DNA from: Thalassobaculum_A sp040219215
Lineage (GTDB): Bacteria > Pseudomonadota > Alphaproteobacteria > Thalassobaculales > Thalassobaculaceae
Reading direction: 5' to 3'
DNA length: 64,000 nucleotides
Assembly: GCF_040219215.1 (NCBI RefSeq)
Contig: NZ_JAVJSX010000022.1
Coordinates: 248,001-312,000, forward strand
Below are positions 35,091-43,366 of this stretch, in pieces (positions within the stretch are counted from its first letter, which is position 1; each line of letters opens with the position of its first letter). The notes below the pieces were generated by a model. It was not told the DNA's origin. It made no database searches and was given only the letters and a program-made list of their open reading frames with translations. Both the position numbers and the translations under genes were made by a program.

Positions 35091-36728
35091 CTACTCGAGT
35101 CCGATCCGGTTTCGACCGTCCTGCTTGGCCTGATAGAGCGCGGCATCGGCCCGGGCCAGCAGCGAGGTCTGATCGTCGTCATCGCGCAGTGTCGCAAGGC
35201 CGATGCTGCAGGTTGCGCTGAAGCGATGCTCATCGAACACATGCTCGATCGATGCAAACGCTTCGCGCAGTTTGTCGAGAAGATTGAACGCTGCTTCAGC
35301 ATCCGCACTCGGCAGCACGAGCACGAACTCCTCCCCCCCGAACCGCCCCGCGGCGTCGGTGCCCCTCAGCCGCTGCAGAAACAGGCGCGACACAGTGCGC
35401 AGCACCCGGTCACCCGCGGCGTGCCCATAGGTGTCGTTCACCCGCTTGAAGTGATCCAGGTCCAGGGCCGCCACCGAGAGCGGCTCCCCGGCTTCCCGGC
35501 ACCGGTCGATCTCCCTTTCCAGCCGTGCAACCGTGCGACCGTGATTGAGCAGTCCAGTGAGTGAGTCGCGATCCATCAGCCGTCGCAGTTCGCGATACCG
35601 GATTGCCCGGCTTCGCACCGCTGTAACCAGTTGGGCGCTGGTCAGGGGCTTGGTCAGGAAATCGTCGGCGCCGAACCGACGGGCGGTCATCTGCCGGTTC
35701 AGGCTGGTCTCGGAAGACACGAACAGGATCGGTACTCCGTCAAATCCACCATGCTGGCGAATGACCTGCGCCATCTCCATGCCGTCGGCCTCGGGCAGAT
35801 ACAGGTCGGTCACGATGATGTCCGGTGCGAAAGACTGGCAGACCTTCAGAATTTTCATCGGATCGGCCAGCCGCTCGACCCGCATGTTCTCCGCTTCCAG
35901 ACTGGTCGAGAAGGACTCCGCCAGGAAGTCGTCATCTTCGACCAGGATCACCCGATAGGGCTCCGGATCGGCATGCTCAAGCAGGCGGTCCAGCAGATCG
36001 ACGAGTTGGTCGCCGCTGAACGGGCGGGTGACAAATCCACTGGCTCCGATCCGGACGGCCGACAACCGGGCTTCGATCCGATCATCGGACGAGATCACGA
36101 CCAGCGGAGTAGCGGGATCGTCCCATCGCTCGCCTGTAACGACCTCCTTCACACCATCCATCCCGGCAACGACCGCCGCCGGACGTTGCTCGCGGATCTC
36201 CTCCGGCACGTCGTCGGGCTCGAGCTGGTCAACGGTGAAGCCGTATCGCTGGAGCACGGTGGATAGGTATTGGGTTTCATCTTCGGTGAGACCCGTCAGC
36301 CAGATCAGACCGACGACCACCTCGGGCGCGGGGCGTGCCGAACGGGGTGCGGGGCGCAACGGCGCCGGAGCCGGTGCCGCCTCGGCAATGATATTGGTGA
36401 AGTCGAGCCGTGCGAGTTGCTCGACCAGAGCTCCCACATCGGTTGTCTGCGCGGCCGCATCGCCATCGAGCAAGGCATCCGCCAACTGCTCGATCGGTAT
36501 AGCCGCCTCGCTCACCGCCGGCAGGCCAAAGGTCTTTCCCGAGCCGACCAGGCGGTGTGCAATCCGGCGCAGCTGCACAAGCGCGCCCTCGCGAGTGTCG
36601 GCGTCGGTTGCCCGCTGGATCGCCAGCCAAGCGGCCCGCAACTCGGCAATTCGATCGGGCAGCTGCAGAACGTAATCGACCCTGAGCGCATCCAAGCGCC
36701 GGGAGAGCTGCGCGTTCGGATCAGTCAC
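35091..36728 (-). CDS. Hpt-REC-REC-GGDEF diguanylate cyclase
   Basis: A 545-residue protein. An Hpt domain comes first (AHRLVGSGKTFG, His58). A degenerate receiver follows (~139-252) and then a canonical receiver (~258-375) with Asp308 (VTDLYLPEADG) and Lys360. The C-terminal GGDEF domain has an intact GGEEF active site (464-468) and an RxxD product-inhibition site (Arg455-Gly-Thr-Asp458) five residues upstream. It should therefore make c-di-GMP under phosphorylation control with feedback inhibition. The domain order resembles PleD with an added Hpt. The start is GTG at 36728 behind a good AGGAGA. The nearby PelD is an obvious c-di-GMP target. Confidence 0.92.
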   Translation of the reverse strand: MTDPNAQLSRRLDALRVDYVLQLPDRIAELRAAWLAIQRATDADTREGALVQLRRIAHRLVGSGKTFGLPAVSEAAIPIEQLADALLDGDAAAQTTDVGALVEQLARLDFTNIIAEAAPAPAPLRPAPRSARPAPEVVVGLIWLTGLTEDETQYLSTVLQRYGFTVDQLEPDDVPEEIREQRPAAVVAGMDGVKEVVTGERWDDPATPLVVISSDDRIEARLSAVRIGASGFVTRPFSGDQLVDLLDRLLEHADPEPYRVILVEDDDFLAESFSTSLEAENMRVERLADPMKILKVCQSFAPDIIVTDLYLPEADGMEMAQVIRQHGGFDGVPILFVSSETSLNRQMTARRFGADDFLTKPLTSAQLVTAVRSRAIRYRELRRLMDRDSLTGLLNHGRTVARLEREIDRCREAGEPLSVAALDLDHFKRVNDTYGHAAGDRVLRTVSRLFLQRLRGTDAAGRFGGEEFVLVLPSADAEAAFNLLDKLREAFASIEHVFDEHRFSATCSIGLATLRDDDDQTSLLARADAALYQAKQDGRNRIGLE

Positions 36729-37042
36729 TCGCCATCTCCTGAAACGCGCTCCCCTGATGGTCAGTCAACAACAGCCCGAAGCCGTGGAGGGCTCGTTGGC
36801 CTGCCTCAATCGGACAATCGCCCTACCGGCCACGACGGACCCGATCGGTCGAAGGCACCAACAACATGCCCCTGGACGGACGCCTTGTCGATGCCGCCGC
36901 TCACCCTCCCGGAAGCCGGCAAAGTCCAGGCGACGCCCTGGTTCGACACCGCCCGACCGGCCTCAACTCTACCATCACGCTAGACATCGGCCGATTCTCC
37001 ATTAAAACGATACCACTCGGAGTCAACCGGAACCCTGCCAAG
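36729..37042. other. Intergenic stretch with no confident gene
   Basis: This divergent region separates the GTG start of the diguanylate cyclase from the PilZ gene. An in-frame ATG at 36866 could extend the PilZ protein into it, but the extra residues look unlike coding sequence. I see no clear promoter, hairpin or RNA gene. Confidence 0.5.
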
Positions 37043-37663
37043 ATGGCCATCGGCGACCGCGCCATGATAAAACGCATCCGCGCGCGAGTGGCGGGCGTGG
37101 GGACGTTGACCACTTTGGGCGTTCCGGTCGCCACGGTGCCTGCAGCGGAGGCGCCGACCGCCCTGCCCGCTTGGCGCGTCCGCAAATCGTTCCGCGATCC
37201 GGGTTCTGTTCAACACGAGGCGGCTCCGCGACCGGGGCGCCGGCAGCCGGAGAGCGTCGATCAGTCCGCCGGACTGAAGATCGGCCAACCGGTCGTTTCG
37301 GGCGTCGACGTCCAGAGCAATCCATCGGACAGGAGCGCTGCCAGCCGCAAGGCCGCCCGGTACACGCCGATGGAGGCTGAGTTCCGACTGAACCAGCGGT
37401 CCTTTACCGTTCTCTCTGTTTCGATGTCCGGCATATCCGTGCGCTGGACCGACCCGCTCCTGCCGTCAGTCGGCACGACGGTTGACGGGGATACCATTCC
37501 GGACCCGGCCTTCTCGATCGGCGGCTTTCGCACACTGGTGAAGATCGTGCGCGTCGAGCGCGCGAATCAGCTCGTCGCCGGACAGTTCGTCAAGCTTTCC
37601 GGCAGTGCGATGGATCGGCTGCTGAACTGGTTGGTCAAGCTCGACCACGCCGCGACCGACTGA
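37043..37663 (+). CDS. PilZ-domain protein
   Basis: About 206 residues. A low-complexity, Ala/Pro/Arg-rich N-terminal half precedes a C-terminal PilZ domain with the RxxxR motif in SRKAARY and the second motif in LSVSMSGISV, where serine takes the place of the first Asp/Asn. c-di-GMP binding is plausible. The start is uncertain: ATG 37043 is given, ATG 37064 and ATG 36866 are in frame, and none has a strong ribosome site. With the other PilZ protein, the cyclase and PelD, it places four c-di-GMP-related proteins near the pel operon. Confidence 0.65.
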   Translation: MAIGDRAMIKRIRARVAGVGTLTTLGVPVATVPAAEAPTALPAWRVRKSFRDPGSVQHEAAPRPGRRQPESVDQSAGLKIGQPVVSGVDVQSNPSDRSAASRKAARYTPMEAEFRLNQRSFTVLSVSMSGISVRWTDPLLPSVGTTVDGDTIPDPAFSIGGFRTLVKIVRVERANQLVAGQFVKLSGSAMDRLLNWLVKLDHAATD

Positions 37664-38004
37664 CCCAGCGGCCTCGCCGATCGGGCCGAACTGAACCCCG
37701 ACATCAGTCCCGATCCGCAGCCGCAAAATCCGCGCCGGTCCCACCGTATAGCTGTGGTTGACCACATGTAGTCATTTCGTCACGACACCACTATGGTTGG
37801 AAAATACCATACAGATCAACTGCCTATTGGATTCTCAGGAAGCGGCCTCATCCATGCCGTAGCATAGACGACAGGTTCAGTGATACGATTAACCAGAAGG
37901 CAATTTTCATCGTCAGAGATTGAACAATTTAGAACAACTGTGACCTGAGTCACGTTGACCCCTCTATGCTACTGCCGACGACGTGACAACTTGGAGAAAC
38001 CTTT
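37664..38004. promoter_or_regulatory. AT-rich, palindrome-rich regulatory region upstream of the amidohydrolase operon
   Basis: This 341-base gap has no convincing gene and is markedly more AT-rich than its surroundings. It holds three inverted repeats: TGTGGT-TG-ACCACA (37753-37766), TATGGT-N8-ACCATA (37792-37811) and TGTGA-N6-TCACG (37939-37954). A TATGCT at 37965-37970 may be a -10 element. The following gene, at 38005, opens the operon. Confidence 0.55.
37939..37954. promoter_or_regulatory. CRP/FNR-like palindrome
   Basis: TGTGACCTGAGTCACG fits the TGTGA-N6-TCACA consensus of CRP-family regulators in all but the last base, with a perfect GTGAC/GTCAC core. It lies about 50 bases before the amidohydrolase start. 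Whether CRP, FNR/FixK or another dimeric regulator binds cannot be told from sequence. Confidence 0.5.
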
Positions 38005-38970
38005 ATGGTTCCGTTTGCTATCGCAGGAATACAAATGCCCGTCCCTGCGCTGCACGACAACATTCCGGCGATGGTTCACAAAGTGGACGTTGCCGTTGCC
38101 CGGTTCCCGTGGGTCCAGATGGTGCTGTTCAGCGAACTGGCGGCTTGCGGCCCGGTGCCGAAAGACCCTGGAGTTCTGCCGGGTCCCGGCGAGCACGCGT
38201 TGCAGGAGGCCGCGGCCAAGCACGGAATCTGGGTGGTCACCGGCTCGATGTGGGAGAAGGGTCCGAACGGCGAGTTGTACAACACCGCCTCGGTGATCGA
38301 CCCGGTCGGCCACGTCGTCACGCGCTACCGCAAGATGTTTCCGTTCCGCCCGTATGAGCGTGACGTCGCCGCGGGCACTGAGTTCTGTGTCTTCGACGTT
38401 CCCGATGTCGGCCGCTTCGGCCTGTCGATCTGCTACGACATTTGGATTCCGGAAACCACGCGGATGTTGACCGCGATGGGAGCGGAGGTGTTGCTGCACC
38501 CCGTGCTGACCGGGACCATCGATCGCGAGGTTGAACTCGCAATCGCGCGATCCACCGCTGCACAGTTCCAGTGCTACGTCTTCGACATCAACGGGCTCGG
38601 CGCCGGTGGAATCGGCCGATCCTGTGTGGTCGATCCGGCCGGTACCGTGATCTATCAGGCGCAAGGGCAGGATGAGATCATTCCGTTCGAGATCGACCTG
38701 ATGCAGGTCCGGCGCCAGCGCGAAGTCGGCGTCCGCAACCTGGGACAACCGCTGAAATCGTTTCGCGACCGGCCGGTCGATTTCCCTGTCTACGACCGCG
38801 CGTCCGGCACCGACGCCTACCTGCACACGCTTGGACCGCTGGAGATGCAGACCAAGGGTGGACAAGCGGGCCTCGCCGCACCGGCTCCGGGCCTGACGGT
38901 TCCGGTCCAGTCCCTGCCGGTCGCGCCGACGTTGTCACTCGTCGACCCATTGTCCACCCCACAGGCTTAA
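38005..38970 (+). CDS. Carbon-nitrogen hydrolase (nitrilase superfamily amidohydrolase)
   Basis: A 321-residue nitrilase-superfamily enzyme with the full catalytic triad: Glu44 (FSELAA), Lys110 (YRKMFPF) and Cys143 (SICYDIW). Members hydrolyse amides, N-carbamoyl groups or nitriles; the substrate here is unknown. A ~40-residue Pro/Ala-rich tail extends past the core. It is the first gene after a palindrome-rich region and lies 30 bases before the PLP-dependent decarboxylase-like gene, suggesting one operon that includes the ATP-grasp ligase. An N-carbamoylputrescine amidohydrolase-type role would fit a decarboxylase neighbour, but no agmatine deiminase is present. Confidence 0.85.
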   Translation: MVPFAIAGIQMPVPALHDNIPAMVHKVDVAVARFPWVQMVLFSELAACGPVPKDPGVLPGPGEHALQEAAAKHGIWVVTGSMWEKGPNGELYNTASVIDPVGHVVTRYRKMFPFRPYERDVAAGTEFCVFDVPDVGRFGLSICYDIWIPETTRMLTAMGAEVLLHPVLTGTIDREVELAIARSTAAQFQCYVFDINGLGAGGIGRSCVVDPAGTVIYQAQGQDEIIPFEIDLMQVRRQREVGVRNLGQPLKSFRDRPVDFPVYDRASGTDAYLHTLGPLEMQTKGGQAGLAAPAPGLTVPVQSLPVAPTLSLVDPLSTPQA

Positions 38971-39000
38971 TAACCCCCACAGTTACGAAAGGAGAGGGCT

Positions 39001-41778
39001 TTGGCGAGCGGTACAAAGACTGAGAGTGCGAAGGGTTCGCTCAGCGACTACTACAGCGCCGCGCAACTGCGCATGGATCGGTGGACCCAGCTGAAGTCGG
39101 TGGCATCGCAACTGTCCGCTCCTCAGCGCGACCGCACCAAAGCCCGGCTCATCGAGACCGCGCGCGAACTCGTCGAAGCCCTGGCCCCGATTGAGATCTA
39201 CTGGGGGTTTCCCGGCAAACGCGGCCTCGCCTATCTGAAGAAACTGCTGCTGAACGAGGACTACCAGGAACTCTCGCAGACCGTGGTGCATGTCGTCCGC
39301 GCCTTGGTCTCGGGGTCATTCCGTCGTCACTTCAGCGACCTTGGCGCCGAGGAAACCGCCGGGACCGAGCGGGACGTCTTTGACGAACCGGAGGCGATCG
39401 CGACCGCGCGGCCGTACTTCGAGGTCCTGTTCGTCGACGACATGACCAAGGCGCAGGAGGAAACCCAGCGCAAGGCGCTGCGCGCCATGCGCCGCCCCGA
39501 CGACCCGTTCGTCTACGACCCGATCGTGGTTCCCAGCTTCGAGGACGGCCTGATCGCGGTGCTGTTCAACCACAACATCCAGTCGGTGGTGGTCCGGTAC
39601 AGCTTCGGGTTCGAGTCCGAGAACAAGCTCAAGATTCTGCAACGCTATCTGGCCCGGGTCGGTGACGAGGACATCCAGGAGATCGACCCGATCGACTATG
39701 GTCCCGAACTGTGCCGGCTGATCCGCAAGGTCCGTCCCGAACTAGACACGTTCCTGGTCACCGACCGATCGGTGGAGGATATCGCCGGGCGCGATCTCGG
39801 CGGCTGCTCGCGCGTCTTCTACAACCAGGAAGATTATCTGGAACTGCACCTGAACATGCTGCGTGGGGTCAACGCCCGATACCAGACACCTTTCTTCACT
39901 GCCCTGAAGGAGTACTCCAAGCAGCCGACCGGTGTGTTCCACGCCCTGCCGATCAGCCGTGGAAAGTCGATCACCCGGTCGAACTGGATCCGCGACATGG
40001 GCGAGTTCTACGGCATGAACATCTTCCTGGCCGAAACCTCGGCAACCTCCGGCGGCCTGGACTCGCTGCTGGAGCCGCACGGGCCGATCAAGAAGGCGCA
40101 GGAAGCGGCCGCACGGGCGTTCGGCTCCAAGTTCACGTTCTTCGCGACCAACGGCACCTCGACCTGCAACAAGGTCGTCGTCCAGGCGATCGTCCGGCCC
40201 GGCGACATCGTCCTGGTCGACCGCGATTGCCACAAGTCGCACCACTACGGCATGGTGCTGGGCGGCGCCCAGGTGGTGTACCTGGACAGCTACCCGCTGT
40301 CCGAATACTCGATGTACGGCGCCGTACCGCTCCACGAGATCAAGCGGCAATTGCTGGAGCTCAAGGCCGCCGGCAAGCTCGACCGGGTGCGCATGCTGCT
40401 GCTCACCAACTGCACGTTCGACGGTATCGTCTACAACGTCGAACGGGTGATGGAAGAGTGCCTGGCGATCAAGCCAGACCTGGTCTTCCTGTGGGACGAA
40501 GCCTGGTTCGCGTTTGCCCGCTTCGGCCCGACCTATCGGCAACGCACCGCAATGAACACCGCCTCGAATCTGCGCGAACGCTATCGCGATCCGGCCTACC
40601 GCAAGGCCTACGAAGCGCAGCAGGCCGAGATCGCCGGACTCGACGACGAGGCTCTGCTCGGGGTTCGGCTGATGCCGGATCCGGACAAGGTGCGCATCCG
40701 GGTCTACGCCACCCAATCGACCCACAAGACGCTGACGTCGCTGCGCCAGGGATCGATGATCCACGTGCACGACCAGAACTTCAAAGGCGAGGTCGAGCAG
40801 GCGTTCCACGAAGCCTACATGACCCACACCTCGACATCGCCGAACTACCAGATCATCGCGTCCCTGGACGTCGGCCGCCGGCAGGTCGAACTCGAGGGCT
40901 TCGAGCTGGTTCAGAAGCAGGTCGAAGCCGCCATGGCCATGCGCAAGGCCATCGACTCGCACCCGTTGCTGCAGAAGTACTTCAAGGTCCTGAAGGTCGG
41001 CGACATGGTGCCCGCGCAGTACCGCGAGTCCGGCATCGAGTCCTACTGGGACGCCGAGCATGGCTGGAACGACATCTGGGACGCCTGGGCAGTCGACGAG
41101 TTCGCCCTCGACGCCACCCGCGTGACCGTGGCGGTGGGCCACGCCGGGTTCGACGGCGACACGTTCAAGAACGTCGAGCTGATGGACAAGTACGGGATCC
41201 AGATCAACAAGACCTCCCGCAACACCGTGCTGTTCATGACCAACATCGGCACGTCGCGGTCGTCCGTGGCCTATCTGATCGAGGTACTGGTCAAGATCGC
41301 CACCGAACTCGACGCACAGTACGACGACGCCAGCAGCATGGAACGGAAAGCGTTCGACCGGCGGGTTCGTTCGCTTACCCAGGAACTGCCGCCGCTGCCG
41401 GATTTCTCGCGCTTCCACGACGCGTTCCGCAGCAACGACGGGACCGGCACGCCGGAAGGCAACATTCGGGCCGCCTACTTCCTGGCCTATGACGAGTCGA
41501 AGTGCGGCTACTTCCCGCTCGAGGACGACTCGATGGAGCGGGAAATGGACGCCGGCCGCGAACTGGTCTCGACGTCCTTCATCATTCCCTATCCGCCCGG
41601 CTTCCCGATCCTGGTCCCGGGCCAGGTGATCTCCAAGGAGATCCTGCGCTTCATGCGGGCGCTCGATGTCAAGGAGATCCACGGCTATCGGACCGACCTC
41701 GGAATGCGCGTCTTCACGCAGGACGCGCTCGACGAGCAGGCGGGTCTCACCCCGCAACTGGCTCGCATCACCGAATAA
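39001..41778 (+). CDS. Large Orn/Lys/Arg decarboxylase-like PLP enzyme
   Basis: A 925-residue fold-type I PLP enzyme of the Orn/Lys/Arg decarboxylase family. An N-terminal wing-like domain (~150-290) is followed by the PLP core: NGTSTCNKVVVQA, DRDCHKSHHYG, the PLP-nitrogen aspartate Asp499 (WDEAW) and the Schiff-base Lys576 (QSTHKTLTS). A ~45-residue insertion (about 515-563, e.g. ASNLRERYRDPAYRKAYEAQQ) lies between the last two, where E. coli LdcI has a short loop. The start is TTG at 39001 behind GGAGAGG. It probably decarboxylates a basic amino acid; exact substrate unknown. An ATP-grasp ligase follows after 29 bases. Confidence 0.85.
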   Translation: MASGTKTESAKGSLSDYYSAAQLRMDRWTQLKSVASQLSAPQRDRTKARLIETARELVEALAPIEIYWGFPGKRGLAYLKKLLLNEDYQELSQTVVHVVRALVSGSFRRHFSDLGAEETAGTERDVFDEPEAIATARPYFEVLFVDDMTKAQEETQRKALRAMRRPDDPFVYDPIVVPSFEDGLIAVLFNHNIQSVVVRYSFGFESENKLKILQRYLARVGDEDIQEIDPIDYGPELCRLIRKVRPELDTFLVTDRSVEDIAGRDLGGCSRVFYNQEDYLELHLNMLRGVNARYQTPFFTALKEYSKQPTGVFHALPISRGKSITRSNWIRDMGEFYGMNIFLAETSATSGGLDSLLEPHGPIKKAQEAAARAFGSKFTFFATNGTSTCNKVVVQAIVRPGDIVLVDRDCHKSHHYGMVLGGAQVVYLDSYPLSEYSMYGAVPLHEIKRQLLELKAAGKLDRVRMLLLTNCTFDGIVYNVERVMEECLAIKPDLVFLWDEAWFAFARFGPTYRQRTAMNTASNLRERYRDPAYRKAYEAQQAEIAGLDDEALLGVRLMPDPDKVRIRVYATQSTHKTLTSLRQGSMIHVHDQNFKGEVEQAFHEAYMTHTSTSPNYQIIASLDVGRRQVELEGFELVQKQVEAAMAMRKAIDSHPLLQKYFKVLKVGDMVPAQYRESGIESYWDAEHGWNDIWDAWAVDEFALDATRVTVAVGHAGFDGDTFKNVELMDKYGIQINKTSRNTVLFMTNIGTSRSSVAYLIEVLVKIATELDAQYDDASSMERKAFDRRVRSLTQELPPLPDFSRFHDAFRSNDGTGTPEGNIRAAYFLAYDESKCGYFPLEDDSMEREMDAGRELVSTSFIIPYPPGFPILVPGQVISKEILRFMRALDVKEIHGYRTDLGMRVFTQDALDEQAGLTPQLARITE

Positions 41779-41807
41779 CGGCGATCTGAAAGAACAGGGA
41801 GAACAAC

Positions 41808-43274
41808 ATGCCGTCCAGAACAAAGCTGAAGAATATTTCCGAGATCCGCCGGTATTTTCACCGGAATCAGGAACCGGTTTATTTCATCAGCGCAACCAAC
41901 TTCAACCTTCTGCAGATCGATGAGTGGTGCAAGAACTTCAAGTACATCAGCTACATCGATTGCTACGACGGACGCCACCCGAACGTGTTCTGCCCGTCTG
42001 AGCAGCCGCACGCTGAATTCACGTCGATCGAGGACATCAACAACTACCTCCTGCAGCACAAGGAGGTGATCGACTTCATCGAGTCGCGCGGCGGCAAGCC
42101 GAAGCTGGTGTTCCTGATGTTCGACGAGAAGACCGAGCAACTGGCCAAGGAACTCGGCTGGGAGGTCTGGTTCCCGAAGGCCGCGCTGCGCACCAAGGTC
42201 GACAACAAGATCGAGACCGTGCGGATCGGCAACAAGGCCGGCGTCCCCAGCGTCCCGAACACGCTGTCGGAGGTCGAGAACTGGGACCACGTCACGCAAC
42301 TGGCAAAGTCTGCGGGGCTCGGCAGCGACCTGGTTCTGCAGTCGGCGTTCGGCGATTCCGGCCATACCACGTTCTTCATCAAGTCGGCCGCGGATTTCCG
42401 CAAGCACGAGCATGAGATCGTCGGCCAGGGCGAAATCAAGATCATGAAGCGCATCGACTGCCGCGGATCGGCAATCGAGGCGTGCGTGACCAAAAAGGGC
42501 ACGATCGTCGGCCCGCTGATGACGGAGTTGGTCGGTTTCAACGAGTTGACGCCATATCGCGGCGGCTGGTGCGGCAACGAGATCTTCGCCAACGCCTTCT
42601 CCAAGAAGGCCCGCGAACAGGCCCGGACCTACACGTTCCAGTTCGGCGAACAGCTGCGCAAGGAAGGCTACCGCGGCTACTTCGAGCTCGACTTCCTGAT
42701 CGACCAGAAGAGCAAGAACATCTACCTGGGCGAGTTGAATCCGCGGATCACCGGCGTCAGCTCGATGACCAACCACGCGGCGTTCGCCCATGCCGATGCG
42801 CCGCTGTTCCTGTTCCACCTGCTCGAGTTCTGCGGCGTGCCGTTCGACATCGACATCGCGGGCCTGAACGACCGCTGGGCCGATCCGCAGAACATCGACT
42901 CGTGGTGCCAGATGGTGGTGAAGCACACCGAGGACTCCATCGACATCCTGACCGAGTGCCCGGAAACCGGGATCTGGCGGATGGAGGCGGACGGTTCGGT
43001 GCACTACAGCCGGTTCGACTATCACCGACGCGCTGTGGAGAGCGAGGCGGAAGCGTTCTTCCTGCGGATTCAGCGTCCGGGTGACTACCGCTACGAGGGT
43101 GCCGATCTCGGCATCCTGGTGACCCGCGGCCGGGCGATGGACAACAAGTTCCAGCTCACCGAGCGATCAAGGCAATGGATCGACGGCATCCGCTCCCACT
43201 TCAAGGGACGGCCGCTGGCGGCGGCGGCCCCGGTGCCGGCTCAACTGGAGAACCATCAGTTCAAGATCCTTTGA
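41808..43274 (+). CDS. ATP-grasp ligase of unknown substrate
   Basis: A 488-residue ATP-grasp enzyme. The phosphate-binding glycine loop is FGDSGHTTFFI, and the metal-binding acidic residues are in YFELDFLID and YLGELNPRITG. ATP-grasp enzymes activate a carboxylate as an acyl phosphate and join it to an amine or thiol. Automated labels for such proteins may read biotin carboxylase, but there is no carboxylase C-terminal domain, biotin carrier or carboxyltransferase here. With a decarboxylase that would make a diamine just upstream, an amide-forming reaction is the simplest idea. A clear GGGAG ribosome site precedes the ATG. Confidence 0.8.
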   Translation: MPSRTKLKNISEIRRYFHRNQEPVYFISATNFNLLQIDEWCKNFKYISYIDCYDGRHPNVFCPSEQPHAEFTSIEDINNYLLQHKEVIDFIESRGGKPKLVFLMFDEKTEQLAKELGWEVWFPKAALRTKVDNKIETVRIGNKAGVPSVPNTLSEVENWDHVTQLAKSAGLGSDLVLQSAFGDSGHTTFFIKSAADFRKHEHEIVGQGEIKIMKRIDCRGSAIEACVTKKGTIVGPLMTELVGFNELTPYRGGWCGNEIFANAFSKKAREQARTYTFQFGEQLRKEGYRGYFELDFLIDQKSKNIYLGELNPRITGVSSMTNHAAFAHADAPLFLFHLLEFCGVPFDIDIAGLNDRWADPQNIDSWCQMVVKHTEDSIDILTECPETGIWRMEADGSVHYSRFDYHRRAVESEAEAFFLRIQRPGDYRYEGADLGILVTRGRAMDNKFQLTERSRQWIDGIRSHFKGRPLAAAAPVPAQLENHQFKIL

Positions 43275-43304
43275 GCGACACCGGCCGATAGCGCGATTGC
43301 GGAG

Positions 43305-43330
43305 CCAGGCGTGGTGGTAGCCACGCCTGG
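43305..43330. terminator. Strong hairpin between the ATP-grasp and C45 genes
   Basis: CCAGGCGTGG pairs perfectly with CCACGCCTGG across a six-base loop, 30 bases after the ATP-grasp stop. No T-run follows, so it may be a weak terminator, an attenuator that lowers expression of the next gene, or an mRNA-stabilising end. Confidence 0.5.
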
Positions 43331-43366
43331 GCTGCATCGTACCGCGATGATATGGTATCCGGCGCC

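Noticed and set aside
38005..41778. A standard arginine decarboxylase/agmatine route to putrescine using the nitrilase-family gene as AguB
   Set aside because: No agmatine deiminase gene is present in the window, and the ATP-grasp and C45 genes are not part of that route; kept only as a partial analogy.
39742..41823. A ~690-residue open frame opposite the PLP decarboxylase gene
   Set aside because: Low-complexity, shadow-type composition rich in Arg, Gly, Val and Gln with no domain; the plus-strand gene is certain.
41808..43274. Reading the ATP-grasp protein as biotin carboxylase
   Set aside because: No biotin carboxylase C-terminal domain, biotin carrier protein or carboxyltransferase gene is present nearby; only the general ATP-grasp motifs are visible.
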